A stretch of DNA of 64,000 nt. Origin: Gangjinia marincola. GTDB lineage: Bacteria; Bacteroidota; Bacteroidia; Flavobacteriales; Flavobacteriaceae. This document shows, one piece after another, positions 35,173-43,982 of this stretch. The number at the start of each line of letters is the position of its first letter. The first letter of the stretch is position 1. The position numbers were made by a program, and so were the translations under genes. The stretch spans positions 257,748 through 321,747 of the forward strand of contig NZ_BAAAFG010000001.1 in the NCBI RefSeq assembly GCF_039523415.1, read 5' to 3'. The notes below the pieces were generated by a model. It saw nothing but the letters and a program-made list of their open reading frames with translations, was not told where the DNA came from and did not search any database.

Positions 35173-35207
35173 TTTGTGAAAACCTTAGTTTGGATCGTAG
35201 TATTTTG
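35173..35207 (+). promoter_or_regulatory. Possible promoter for the three-gene membrane operon
   Basis: TTTG at 35173 and TATTTTG at 35201 approximate the flavobacterial TTG / TAnnTTTG promoter, but with a long spacer of 24 bases and one base missing in the second box. The start codon at 35216 would leave almost no leader. Weak evidence. Confidence 0.3.
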
Positions 35208-35215
35208 CATCCTGT

Positions 35216-35605
35216 ATGAAAGTAACATTACGTGCAGCAGCAATTTATAATCTTGTATGGGGAGCTTGGGTTGTGCTCTTTCCCAATCATTTCTTTGAAT
35301 TAGTTGGTATGGAGCCACTCAACCATCCTATGGTTTGGCAAGGTATGGGAATGGTCATTGGTGTTTATGGCTTAGGATACTGGTGGGCGTCTTATGATCC
35401 TATAAGGCATTGGCCGATTGTAGCCGTTGGTTTTTTAGGTAAGATTTTTGGCCCACTGGGATTTATCATGAACTATTTGAATGGTGATGTACCTTTTGAA
35501 TTTATCTATACCTTGATTACAAACGATTTTATCTGGTGGATCCCTTTCTTTATCATACTTAAACGCGTACATACAACCTCAAATTGGAAATTATATGAAG
35601 CTTAA
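35216..35605 (+). CDS. Four-TM membrane protein, first of three overlapping membrane genes
   Basis: 129 aa with four hydrophobic helices (AAIYNLVWGAWVVLFPNHFF, MGMVIGVYGLGYWWAS, VAVGFLGKIFGPLGFIMNYL, DFIWWIPFFIILK). No catalytic motif. Relatives in Bacteroidota have been given misleading names; no family function can be stated. It overlaps the next gene by 11 bp, and that one overlaps the third by 23 bp, so all three are translationally linked and probably form one membrane complex. Confidence 0.8.
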   Translation: MKVTLRAAAIYNLVWGAWVVLFPNHFFELVGMEPLNHPMVWQGMGMVIGVYGLGYWWASYDPIRHWPIVAVGFLGKIFGPLGFIMNYLNGDVPFEFIYTLITNDFIWWIPFFIILKRVHTTSNWKLYEA

Positions 35606-35996
35606 TTACTCTAAAATCTTATTTTTTCTGTTCTTCTTTGTGGCCGGAATAACCCACTTTTTTGCTCCTTTAGTGTATATGGACATGATACCAGATTATT
35701 TCCCATCAAAAACAATTATTAATTCTATCAGTGGTTTTTTAGAGATTATCATCTCTATTTTAATCTTGCCAAGACAAACCCGAAAATTCGCCGCAGTACT
35801 TGCTATAGTATTATTACTGGCATATATTCCTGCTCATATTTGGTTTATTCGAAAAGAGCCATGTTTTAATACATATTGCATCCCGGTATGGGTTGGTTGG
35901 GTGCGTTTATTACTAATTCATCCCCTATTGATATGGTGGGCGTATCGACTAGGCTTCAAAACAAATACAAGGCATGTACCACGTACATCAGTATAG
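35595..35996 (+). CDS. DoxX-like four-TM membrane protein
   Basis: 133 aa. Four hydrophobic helices and a pattern typical of DoxX-like proteins: FFFVAGITHFFAP, YMDMIPDYFPS, ISGFLEIIISILIL, and a pair of cysteines between helices 3 and 4 (PCFNTYC). DoxX-like proteins are quinone- or redox-associated in some systems; the cysteine pair supports a redox role by inference. It is the middle gene of the overlapping trio. Confidence 0.82.
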   Translation: MKLNYSKILFFLFFFVAGITHFFAPLVYMDMIPDYFPSKTIINSISGFLEIIISILILPRQTRKFAAVLAIVLLLAYIPAHIWFIRKEPCFNTYCIPVWVGWVRLLLIHPLLIWWAYRLGFKTNTRHVPRTSV

Positions 35997-36396
35997 TTTG
36001 TTACTCGATTTTGGGCTAGTTGTTTTAATTTGGATAGTGCAGCTTATCATCTATCCGGGCTTTACATTTTACGCCAAAGAAAATCTAGCCCGCTGGCATA
36101 AAGTATATACCCCAAGGATTACCTATATAGTGTTACCCCTCATGGTGGGTCAAGCAGCGATGGCGGTCTATTTCTTATCCCAAAGTTTAGATTCTTTTAC
36201 ATTGAGCTATACTGGATTAATTATCTTAGTATGGTTAAATACCTTTTTACAAGCTGTTCCACTACATACTAAAATTCAACATTCAACCCATGGATTACCC
36301 TTTGCTAATAAGTTGGTTACAATAAATTGGTCCAGAACGATTTTATGGAACGTATTATTTATCCTTCACTTAATTCAGGTCCATAGACTTTACTAA
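35974..36396 (+). CDS. Four-TM membrane protein, third of overlapping trio
   Basis: 140 aa, four hydrophobic helices (LLLDFGLVVLIWIVQLIIYP, YIVLPLMVGQAAMAVYFL, YTGLIILVWLNTFLQAVP, ILWNVLFILHLIQVHRLY) and several conserved-looking His and Trp residues (RWHKVYTPR, VPLHTKIQHSTHG) that could bind a metal or haem. Family unrecognised. The start lies 23 bp inside the DoxX-like gene. Confidence 0.78.
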   Translation: MYHVHQYSLLLDFGLVVLIWIVQLIIYPGFTFYAKENLARWHKVYTPRITYIVLPLMVGQAAMAVYFLSQSLDSFTLSYTGLIILVWLNTFLQAVPLHTKIQHSTHGLPFANKLVTINWSRTILWNVLFILHLIQVHRLY

Positions 36397-36539
36397 ATGA
36401 ATACAATAATGTGTATCGTTTTCACTCTGTAGAACTCACCAGTGTCGTTAAAAAGAGTTGTTTCGTCGAAAATGTTCGATTGTGCTTGGTATATACCCTA
36501 CCTAAATTCGATATTAGACTGTACTATCCTACTTATTCA

Positions 36540-36977
36540 ATGCGTGTTGAAGATTCAACTTTAAAAAATGATATATTACACAAGCTGTCAATGCCTGAAG
36601 GTAACTTTTACTTCATGGATAAATATATCGTTGCCGAAGTTTATGAGGGTGTGATTTTTTCTTGGGAACTTGCCGAAAAAGTGATCTATGAGGCCAGTGA
36701 ATTTTACGGCTCTGATATCAAAATCTCATATATAACCAACCGCATTAACTCATATTCTACAATTCCCAGGGATTGGCTTAATCTATTTAGAGAATTTAGT
36801 AAAAATGTTGTTTCTACTGCCTTTGTTAATTATTCTGGGCTTGGCATTAAAAACTACCTGGTTGAAAAAATTTTTATTCGCGGTAAAGTGGGGCATTTCA
36901 CACATCTTATGGAAGCAGTAGAATGGACCGTATATCAACATAAAAAACTTAATGTCGAAAATCCTACTAATGCCTAG
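36540..36977 (+). CDS. STAS/SpoIIAA-like small protein, paralogue 1
   Basis: 145 aa from the ATG at 36540 (MRVEDSTL). The frame is open from 36411, but the extra residues have no match in the paralogue and are cysteine-rich, so the shorter start is preferred. The fold pattern is FYFMDKYIVAEVYEGV, AEKVIYEASEFYG, IKISYITNRINSYSTIPRDW and a final helix AVEWTVYQHKK, like flavobacterial SpoIIAA/STAS-like proteins. About half of the residues match the next gene at 37012, including the ITNRINSY / ISNRINSY core. Function unknown; perhaps a regulatory or lipid-binding fold. Confidence 0.72.
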   Translation: MRVEDSTLKNDILHKLSMPEGNFYFMDKYIVAEVYEGVIFSWELAEKVIYEASEFYGSDIKISYITNRINSYSTIPRDWLNLFREFSKNVVSTAFVNYSGLGIKNYLVEKIFIRGKVGHFTHLMEAVEWTVYQHKKLNVENPTNA

Positions 36978-37011
36978 CGTACGTTAGACGTGTAAAATTT
37001 GCCAAAGCTCA

Positions 37012-37452
37012 TTGAAAATAAGTGATACACATTATAAAAAAAAGATTTTACACCATGTTCGTTTAAAAACAGGTGACTATTACTTCTTTAAAAATTTCAT
37101 TGTTTCTGAAGTTCATGAGGGTGTACAATTTGACTGGGCTGCAGGTGAAGAATTGTTATATCACGTATATGAATTTTATGGTGGTAGCGTTAGGGTGGGT
37201 TATATATCTAATCGTATCAATTCGTATAACGTAGTTCCAAGAGACTGGCTAAAATTCTATAAAGAACATGGTGAAGGTGTCTTGTGTACAGCTATTATTT
37301 CGTACAATGGCATTAGCGTCAAAAACTTTTTATTAGAAAAAATTTTCATGGCCGGAAAAGTCAAACATTTTGATAATCTAACTTCGGCTATTGAATGGGT
37401 CAAAGAGAAGAAGAAAAAATCCACTAAGAAAATATCTTATTCTAATCGATAA
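37012..37452 (+). CDS. STAS/SpoIIAA-like small protein, paralogue 2
   Basis: 146 aa with a TTG start at 37012. It has the same layout as the gene at 36540: YYFFKNFIVSEVHEGVQFDW, VGYISNRINSYNVVPRDWLK, NFLLEKIFMAGKVKHFDNL and a lysine-rich tail. It lies 34 bp downstream of its paralogue, a clear tandem duplication. Its 3' end overlaps the convergent methyltransferase gene by 16 bp. Function unknown; no catalytic residues seen. Confidence 0.75.
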   Translation: MKISDTHYKKKILHHVRLKTGDYYFFKNFIVSEVHEGVQFDWAAGEELLYHVYEFYGGSVRVGYISNRINSYNVVPRDWLKFYKEHGEGVLCTAIISYNGISVKNFLLEKIFMAGKVKHFDNLTSAIEWVKEKKKKSTKKISYSNR

Positions 37453-38630
37453 TAGCCGGTTTTTAGATATGCCCCATCTTTGAAAACCACAGGATGATCC
37501 ACATCGTGATAGGTTTTCTTGATATGTCTAAAGGTTCTACCGGTTTGAGCTAGTGTGCTTTCTACCGTGTCAAAAAATAGTTTAGCTTCAACTCGTGCAG
37601 AACATGAAGCCATAATAAATATACCTTTTTTGCTCACCAAATTAACACCTAATTCAACCAACTTAATATAACTTGATAAAGCTTTTCTAATGTGAGATTG
37701 TTTATTGGCAAAGGTAGGCGGATCAATGATTACAATATCGTACGTTCTTTTTTGCGCAATTAAATCCTCCAAAATAGAAAACGCATCTCCCGCCAAGATA
37801 AGATGCTTGCCATTATACGAATTAAGTTCGGCATTTTCTTTAGCTAATGTTAATGCCTGTGCGCTAATATCAACGCTGGTGACCTTTTTCGCACCACCGG
37901 CTAATGCATGAACCGAAAATCCGCCAGCGTAACTAAACACATCTAAAACACTTTTGTCTTTAGCCATTTCTCCAACAGTTTTTCGGTTGTGCCTGTGATC
38001 TAAAAAATAACCGGTTTTGTGGCCTTTGATGACATGAGCAGAAAATCTTACGCCGTGTTCTTCAAAGAGAACTATCGGATGTTTGAGCGTTCCATAAACC
38101 ACTTGACCTTCAACATATGACGTATAAGCTCCCTTTTTATGAAGGTTTCGGCTAAACCGAAGCACGATAGCCTGTGGAGAAAATAAAGAAGCTAAAATGT
38201 TAAATAATTGAGCCAGATAGGGTTTCCATATTTCAGCATAAAGCTTGACAACCATAACCTTATCGTAAATATCTACAATCAAACCCGGAAAATAATCGTG
38301 TTCTCCAAAAATTAATCTATACGCATTGGTTGGCGTCTTCAACAGTGGTAAACGCAAGGCATAGGCCTGTTCAATTCGCGATGTTAAAAATGCAGAATCT
38401 ATTTTCACTGCCGTACCCACATGAATTAATTTAATTCTAATGGGCGAATCAGGATCCATTAGACCAATAGCAATTAATTTATCTTTTTTTTGACTAAATA
38501 TAATCGCAAGATCTCCGGCAACAGCATGAGACGCTATTTTTTGAATTCCGTCTTCAAAAACCCAAGGATACCCATTTTTGACGCTACGTTCGGCTTTAGA
38601 AGTGAGTCGCACCGCGATTTGTTGTTGCAT
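37437..38630 (-). CDS. Class I SAM-dependent rRNA methyltransferase, RlmI-like
   Basis: 397 aa. The N-terminal PUA-like domain (HPWVF-type motif, here GYPWVFEDGI) precedes a connector and a Rossmann methyltransferase: VLDVFSYAGGFSVHALAGGA (motif I), VTSVDISAQAL, the catalytic-loop IIDPPTF (motif IV) and the cysteine loop MASCSARV. This is the arrangement of RlmI, which methylates C5 of a cytosine in 23S rRNA. It is leftward, and its 3' end overlaps the paralogue-2 gene. Confidence 0.92.
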   Translation of the reverse strand: MQQQIAVRLTSKAERSVKNGYPWVFEDGIQKIASHAVAGDLAIIFSQKKDKLIAIGLMDPDSPIRIKLIHVGTAVKIDSAFLTSRIEQAYALRLPLLKTPTNAYRLIFGEHDYFPGLIVDIYDKVMVVKLYAEIWKPYLAQLFNILASLFSPQAIVLRFSRNLHKKGAYTSYVEGQVVYGTLKHPIVLFEEHGVRFSAHVIKGHKTGYFLDHRHNRKTVGEMAKDKSVLDVFSYAGGFSVHALAGGAKKVTSVDISAQALTLAKENAELNSYNGKHLILAGDAFSILEDLIAQKRTYDIVIIDPPTFANKQSHIRKALSSYIKLVELGVNLVSKKGIFIMASCSARVEAKLFFDTVESTLAQTGRTFRHIKKTYHDVDHPVVFKDGAYLKTGYYRLE

Positions 38631-38737
38631 AAGAATTTAATTTAATTCAAAAATACAATCTTTATATCCTCATCAAATCAAAAAGCCTTGTTAACTGATC
38701 TGTGTCTGCAAGATGTTTTAATTATTTTTGATGCGCT

Positions 38738-39142
38738 ATGACGAAAAAGAAAAAGCCAGATGCAGTCGTGTACGACGACAAGGAGGATAAATACAACGCC
38801 AGTCTACTCCCCTACGCTTCCTCTGTTTCGGCTCCAAAGATCACTGTTCCAGACATTAGTTTTTGGAAAAATAATAATGTAAGTAAAGTGAATCATCACT
38901 TTAATACAAAATATACTGAGCTTAAGGCCGAGTTTGAGAAAATGCAGGAGGAGTTTGAATACAATCAATTAATTTATCAGGCTAATTTCTCTTTTGAGCC
39001 TATTGTAGGTGAAACCTATCATTTGTATGATGCAAAAGACGGGAGCATTTTTCTTTCCCCTATACTACCACAGGAGTGCACTTTTACCCATCGGGGCTCA
39101 TTTATCCTTACTACTGAAAAGCTCTGGTCTAAGGTTTCATAA
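38738..39142 (+). CDS. DUF2452 domain-containing protein
   Basis: 134 aa. The family pattern is clear: NASLLPYASSVSAPKITVPD near the N-terminus, VNHHFNTKYTELKAEFEKMQ, then YNQLIYQANFSFEPIVGETY and HLYDAKDGSIFLSPILPQE. It is soluble and cytoplasmic with a helical middle and a small C-terminal beta part. The lysine-rich N-terminus may contact nucleic acid, by inference. Function unknown. Followed closely by the lamin-tail T9SS cargo gene. Confidence 0.85.
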   Translation: MTKKKKPDAVVYDDKEDKYNASLLPYASSVSAPKITVPDISFWKNNNVSKVNHHFNTKYTELKAEFEKMQEEFEYNQLIYQANFSFEPIVGETYHLYDAKDGSIFLSPILPQECTFTHRGSFILTTEKLWSKVS

Positions 39143-39217
39143 CCTTAATTTAATAACGTAAGTATTAGTTTGTCGTATTTTTTTGTACTTTTAACTTCCA
39201 ACAAATCTACATATACG

Positions 39218-41266
39218 ATGAAACACAACTACTTTTCACAGGTAAAGAAAGGTATTATCCTTTTATTAGGATTATTTACCGCCTGCCTTACCGCACAAGT
39301 TCAACCCGGTGATGTGGTCATTACCGAAATCATGAAAAAACCCCAGCAGGTGAGTGATAACGACGGCGAATGGCTGGAATTGTTCAATACAACCAACAGC
39401 CCAATTGATCTTCAAGGGTTTTTATTGATCGATAGCGATCAACAAAATGGCGGACATATTATCAATCAACCGCTAATCATTCAGCCGCAGTCCTATGCTG
39501 TACTCGCAGCAAATGATGATAATGCCACCAACGGTGGAATCACTGTTGTGGATTATGAATATGATACACTAGCCTTTGCTAATTCTAGTGATGGTGTTAA
39601 TCTGGAATTTAATGGAGTAATCATTGATCAGGTTGTTTATGATACCTCGAATTTCCCCAATGAAAACGGAAAGAGCCTTGAACTAGCTAGTAATATTATT
39701 GATGCTACGCTTAATGATGAAGGTCAATACTGGTCTAGTGCTATAGACACCTATGGAGATGGTGACTTTGGTACACCAGGTAGTGTAAATAGTTTTGTTT
39801 TCTTTGATGCCGCTGATTTGAGTCTTAGCATCGAAAATGAAACATTTAACGATATTGATGGAAGCGGAAGTATTTCTGCCAATGATGAAGTTTTAGTTGT
39901 CATCACCCTTTCAAATGATGGTCCTGATAGCGTGAACGATGTAATCATAGAATCTGTCATTCCAGATGGATATGTAGTAAATACAGTAAATGATGGTGGA
40001 GTACTCAATGGTAGCACAATTACTTGGTCGAACATCACTTTATCAAATGCCGAAGAAATTCAAGTTCAATTTTCCGTTAGTGTTGTGGTTGGTGATGAGT
40101 ATGGCATTTGTGCAGAAATTATAAATTCAAGTCAGTTTGATCCTGATAGCACACCGGGCAACGGGGATAATACAGAAGATGATTATGACTGTACAGATCC
40201 GGTAATCGAAGCTGTTGCTGATTTGGCAATTGCAATTAATAGCACTGGTAGTATTGATAATGATGGAAGCAATAGTACATCAGCGGGGGATTTCAACACA
40301 AAATTGGTTACAATAGTCAATAACGGACCTAATACTGCTACTGGGGTAAATATTGTTAGCACTTTTGAAGATGGTTATACTAATATAAGTAATATATCAA
40401 ATGGTGGTATATTAACAGCGAATGAAATTACTTGGACTGATTTGACCATAGCATCTGGCGAATCTTTGGTTTTGGAGTACGATGTTGAAATTACAGCGAC
40501 AGGAAATTATGAAATTTGTGGCGAAGTTATTGCCTCAGATCAATTTGATTTTGACAGCACCCCAGGTAACGGAGATTCAAATGGTGATGAAGATGATGAT
40601 GTCTGTTTCACTTTCAACGTAACTCCTGTAGCTGATCTTGAACTCAATTTTGAAGTAGACAATGAAACTCCTTTAGCAAATGAAAATATCGTTTTTACAA
40701 TTAGTGTTATAAACAATGGTCCCAATAATCTCTCACCAGGAGTTACCGTTGCCAATGAACTACCAAACGGACTAACTTTTATTGATAGTAGTACTAATGA
40801 TTATGATCCCGTAACAGGTATATGGACATTACCCGGTTTTAGTGTTGGAGCAACCAGCACTATAGAGATTACCACCTCTGTAAATACGACAGGAACTTAT
40901 GGAACTTGTGCTGAAATAATGTCATCACCATTTTTTGACACTGATAGTGTCCCGGGAAATTTTGATTTTAACGAGGATGATTTAGTTTGCTTAAGTCTTT
41001 CACCTAACTTATACATATTGGACATTAATCAAAACATTTTTTCTATATATCCTAATCCTATTGATTCACAACGAGAGGAACTTACAATTCAAACCAATCA
41101 ATCAGGAGCAATCTTGGTTGAAATCTTTGACTTACTAGGTAAAAAGGTGGTAAAAACATTAGTAGATGGTGCTTCGATACAAGTAAGCCAACTTTCTAGC
41201 GGTGTTTATTTATTACGATTATCACATAATGGACAACAATTTACTCGCAAGTTAGTTGTAGAATAA
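39218..41266 (+). CDS. T9SS type A cargo: lamin-tail domain plus DUF11 repeats
   Basis: 682 aa from the ATG at 39218 (16 codons upstream in frame are not needed). A signal peptide ends near residue 27 (FTACLTAQVQ). Domains: a lamin-tail domain at about 28-175 (VVITEIMKKPQQVSDNDGEW, LELFNTTNSPIDLQGFLL), then three DUF11-type repeats of about 120 aa, each with a pattern like TPGNGDNTEDDYDC, and a C-terminal T9SS type A sorting domain (ISIYPNPIDSQRE, VEIFDLLGKKVV, SGVYLLRLSHNGQ). It is secreted through T9SS and surface-attached or released; probably adhesive or nucleic-acid/mineral-associated. Terminator follows. Confidence 0.93.
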   Translation: MKHNYFSQVKKGIILLLGLFTACLTAQVQPGDVVITEIMKKPQQVSDNDGEWLELFNTTNSPIDLQGFLLIDSDQQNGGHIINQPLIIQPQSYAVLAANDDNATNGGITVVDYEYDTLAFANSSDGVNLEFNGVIIDQVVYDTSNFPNENGKSLELASNIIDATLNDEGQYWSSAIDTYGDGDFGTPGSVNSFVFFDAADLSLSIENETFNDIDGSGSISANDEVLVVITLSNDGPDSVNDVIIESVIPDGYVVNTVNDGGVLNGSTITWSNITLSNAEEIQVQFSVSVVVGDEYGICAEIINSSQFDPDSTPGNGDNTEDDYDCTDPVIEAVADLAIAINSTGSIDNDGSNSTSAGDFNTKLVTIVNNGPNTATGVNIVSTFEDGYTNISNISNGGILTANEITWTDLTIASGESLVLEYDVEITATGNYEICGEVIASDQFDFDSTPGNGDSNGDEDDDVCFTFNVTPVADLELNFEVDNETPLANENIVFTISVINNGPNNLSPGVTVANELPNGLTFIDSSTNDYDPVTGIWTLPGFSVGATSTIEITTSVNTTGTYGTCAEIMSSPFFDTDSVPGNFDFNEDDLVCLSLSPNLYILDINQNIFSIYPNPIDSQREELTIQTNQSGAILVEIFDLLGKKVVKTLVDGASIQVSQLSSGVYLLRLSHNGQQFTRKLVVE

Positions 41267-41282
41267 TAGGACGATAGCAAAT

Positions 41283-41319
41283 AAAAAAATGCTGAATATT
41301 GCGATTCAGCATTTTTTTT
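41283..41319. terminator. Bidirectional terminator between convergent genes
   Basis: Perfect 14-bp stem aaaaaatgctgaat / attcagcatttttt with a 6-base loop, between the gene ending at 41266 and the convergent one ending at 41329. Confidence 0.93.
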
Positions 41320-41328
41320 GCTTTACAC

Positions 41329-43806
41329 TTACTTAGGATTAAGCATCTGTTTGATTCGATCTGCTAAATCATCATAATGATAGCGCGTCACCGTATTTCT
41401 TGCGACAGCACGCGCAAGTTGTAAGTCATTGCGTAAATTCTTTAGCTCTCCACGAACTAACGATCTCAAATCACTGGTGTTAACATTATATTGAATACCA
41501 GATTCAAATCCCGGTCGGCTATAGGATCGATTTGAAGGAAGTTCAGTAAGTAGATATTCCATGCGCTCTACGTAACTCTTTTGTAAATTACGTCGATAGA
41601 TATTGGAGCTGCTTCTGTTTTTTAGTTCGAAAAAGAGTGCTGATCTCAGGTCCCGAAACATCTCACTGGCAGAATAGTAATTTTCATTAAACGTTTCTGC
41701 ATCAATAAGCCGGCCAATACGATCAAAACTTAACAGACTATTTAAATGACGCGCCTGGACTCGTCTAAGCCGTTCAAAATACCCCGCATGATCGATGTTT
41801 TGAAGGATTTGAGGGTCTACTAACCAGTCTGGTGTATTAAACGCATTCTTAGCCAACCACTGCATGGATGCTTTTTGGGTGGCTTCATCCACATGTTCAT
41901 AGACCTTTCCCGGTTGATCAGGCATTTTAATGTTTTCATGTACCCCTCCAATATTTGCCGCTACGTGACCTACATACCTGCTCCATACGCCCAACAATTC
42001 ACCATAAAGTTCTTCTAAGTCTTGATAATCATTTGTCTTGGCTGAGGTCCATTCAGGAAGGTTTTTTGCTACTAGTTTAAGGTTCTTAAGCCCGTAGGTA
42101 CTTGCCTGGATAGAATTATTACTGATATCTTCGGTTTTGGAGGCAGGATCAAATCGGCTGGATTGCCTCCCAAAGACATACTTAGGATCGCCTTCTTTGT
42201 CTTTAATCCAGGAGTTTAAGGTTTGTTGTTCTGCTTCCGCGGAAGCGAATTCAGGCAAATAACGATATCCCCAGTTCACTGCATAATGATCGTACGGCCC
42301 TAATTGCCGTATAAACCGAATATTCTCATCACCCGGCTGAGCTATATAATTGTAACGTGCATAATCCATGATGCTGGCTGCGATACCATTTTGTTGCGTA
42401 AAGGAACTATCCCGATAGGATTCTACGTCATATGCATTGCTTGCCGCCATATTATGCGGAAAGCCAAGTGCGTGACCTACTTCATGCGCGATTACCATTC
42501 GCATCATCTCCCCTATCTCGGCTTCACTGGTATTTAATGTTCTCGCTGAAGGGTTTGCAGCACCGGTTTCTAATAAATAGCGGTTGCGATAACTTCTTAA
42601 ATGATTGTGGTACCAAATTATATCACTTTCGATTATTTCACCACTACGCGGGTCACTCACACTGGGACCAACGGCATTTCGCGTTGTACTAGCCACATAA
42701 CGCACCACAGAATATCGTACGTCCTCTGGACTAAACTCTGGATCCTCTTCTTTGGTCGGGGGGTCTTTAGCGATGATCGCATTTTTGAACCCCGCAGTTT
42801 CAAAGGCCTTTTGCCAATCTTCAATCCCTTGTTTGATATAAGGTCTTAAATACTCTGGCGTTCCTTCATCCAAATAATAGACAATAGGTTTAACCGGCTC
42901 TACTAACTCACCGCGTTGATAAGCTTCAACATCCTTGGGAATCAAATTCCAACGTCTGATGTACGTTTTTTGATCAGACTTAAGCGCCATACTGCCGTAA
43001 TCTGTTTGACTAATAGTGAAAAATCCAACACGAGGGTCAAATATTCTGGGTTGCATAGCCTTTTTAGGGAGTAAGATCATGGAGTGATTCATTTGAAGAC
43101 TAATCGTTCCCGCTCTGGATTGAGATGGTGGCTCTGCCGCTTCAAAAGTTACTTCTTGCTTTACTTCTATGTTTAGAGGAAAACTCTTCACTGAGTTGAT
43201 AAAGGTTCTATTGGCATCAAGTCGTTTTACTTTATAGCGTTTTCGTAGTCCGGCATTGAGTCCGCTGATTGCAGGGACATCACTGGTGAAAAACTTAGAG
43301 ACATCAATGACTAACCCATCTCCACCCGGTGAAATGGACTTTATATCAAATGAATATAAAATAGGTTCGTAGTTATTGACTGCAACAGACTTACTTATCG
43401 CTAAAGTAGAATCTGCCACAGCTGCATATGATTTTACTCTCAGTAAAATCTTGGTGTCAAAACGCTCCCAATGAACTACCTGTTCATTGGTTTTTGAGCC
43501 TGCATTAACATAGCCACCGCCCAGGTTTGCCGGGATCTTGGCAATTCTGGACACCAGTAACATTTCACGATTGAGTAAGCTGTCTGGTAATTCAAAATAA
43601 TATGCCTCCTTGACTTTATGCGTTTTAAAAAGCCCCTCATCTGTTTCGGCAGAGGCAGTAATGACCGCACTGTAGGGTTTCAAACCATTAGAGGTGGTTG
43701 AAGTTTGATTATTCTTTCGTTTATTTTTCTTCTTGCGCTGTGCGTAATCCTGCGTTGGAACTAACAGCATTAAAAGTGCTAGTAGTAGTGATAAGCGTAA
43801 ATTCAT
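41329..43806 (-). CDS. Exported zinc metalloprotease (metzincin-like, DUF5117/DUF4953 type)
   Basis: 825 aa. The signal peptide ends near residue 22 (LVPTQDYAQ). A lysine/asparagine-rich linker is followed by the long N-terminal region found in this Bacteroidota family. The zinc site is HEVGHALGFPHN, with H441, E442, H445 and H451 in the full HExxHxxGxxH form, followed by a Met-turn candidate SIMDYARYN. It should be an active periplasmic or surface protease. A palindromic repeat is embedded in its frame at 42233-42246 and encodes part of EFASAEAEQQ. Leftward, single gene. Confidence 0.93.
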   Translation of the reverse strand: MNLRLSLLLALLMLLVPTQDYAQRKKKNKRKNNQTSTTSNGLKPYSAVITASAETDEGLFKTHKVKEAYYFELPDSLLNREMLLVSRIAKIPANLGGGYVNAGSKTNEQVVHWERFDTKILLRVKSYAAVADSTLAISKSVAVNNYEPILYSFDIKSISPGGDGLVIDVSKFFTSDVPAISGLNAGLRKRYKVKRLDANRTFINSVKSFPLNIEVKQEVTFEAAEPPSQSRAGTISLQMNHSMILLPKKAMQPRIFDPRVGFFTISQTDYGSMALKSDQKTYIRRWNLIPKDVEAYQRGELVEPVKPIVYYLDEGTPEYLRPYIKQGIEDWQKAFETAGFKNAIIAKDPPTKEEDPEFSPEDVRYSVVRYVASTTRNAVGPSVSDPRSGEIIESDIIWYHNHLRSYRNRYLLETGAANPSARTLNTSEAEIGEMMRMVIAHEVGHALGFPHNMAASNAYDVESYRDSSFTQQNGIAASIMDYARYNYIAQPGDENIRFIRQLGPYDHYAVNWGYRYLPEFASAEAEQQTLNSWIKDKEGDPKYVFGRQSSRFDPASKTEDISNNSIQASTYGLKNLKLVAKNLPEWTSAKTNDYQDLEELYGELLGVWSRYVGHVAANIGGVHENIKMPDQPGKVYEHVDEATQKASMQWLAKNAFNTPDWLVDPQILQNIDHAGYFERLRRVQARHLNSLLSFDRIGRLIDAETFNENYYSASEMFRDLRSALFFELKNRSSSNIYRRNLQKSYVERMEYLLTELPSNRSYSRPGFESGIQYNVNTSDLRSLVRGELKNLRNDLQLARAVARNTVTRYHYDDLADRIKQMLNPK
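42233..42246. repeat. Palindrome gcttccgcggaagc inside the metalloprotease gene
   Basis: A perfect 14-bp palindrome, close in sequence to the dispersed ttccgccgcaggcg repeats, lies in frame and encodes ASAEA. It probably entered as a small mobile-type repeat tolerated in a loop. Confidence 0.55.
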
Positions 43807-43982
43807 AAAACGTATATTTTAGCTAAAAATACATATTTCCTAAGAACTTAAATCAGGACGCTATTTGCTGTCTTAAAACACTTGATGTATAAACTTATCA
43901 ACACGCAAACGTTTTCGTGATAATACGTTAAGAAAAGTTTAAATAATGGTAATTATATTGACGAAAATTTAAATAAATCATT

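Noticed and set aside
36411..36539. N-terminal extension of the first STAS-like gene
   Set aside because: Cys-rich, not shared with the paralogue; the ATG at 36540 aligns with the second copy.
39170..39217. Upstream in-frame start for the lamin-tail protein
   Set aside because: The ATG at 39218 gives a clean signal peptide and the upstream part overlaps likely promoter sequence.
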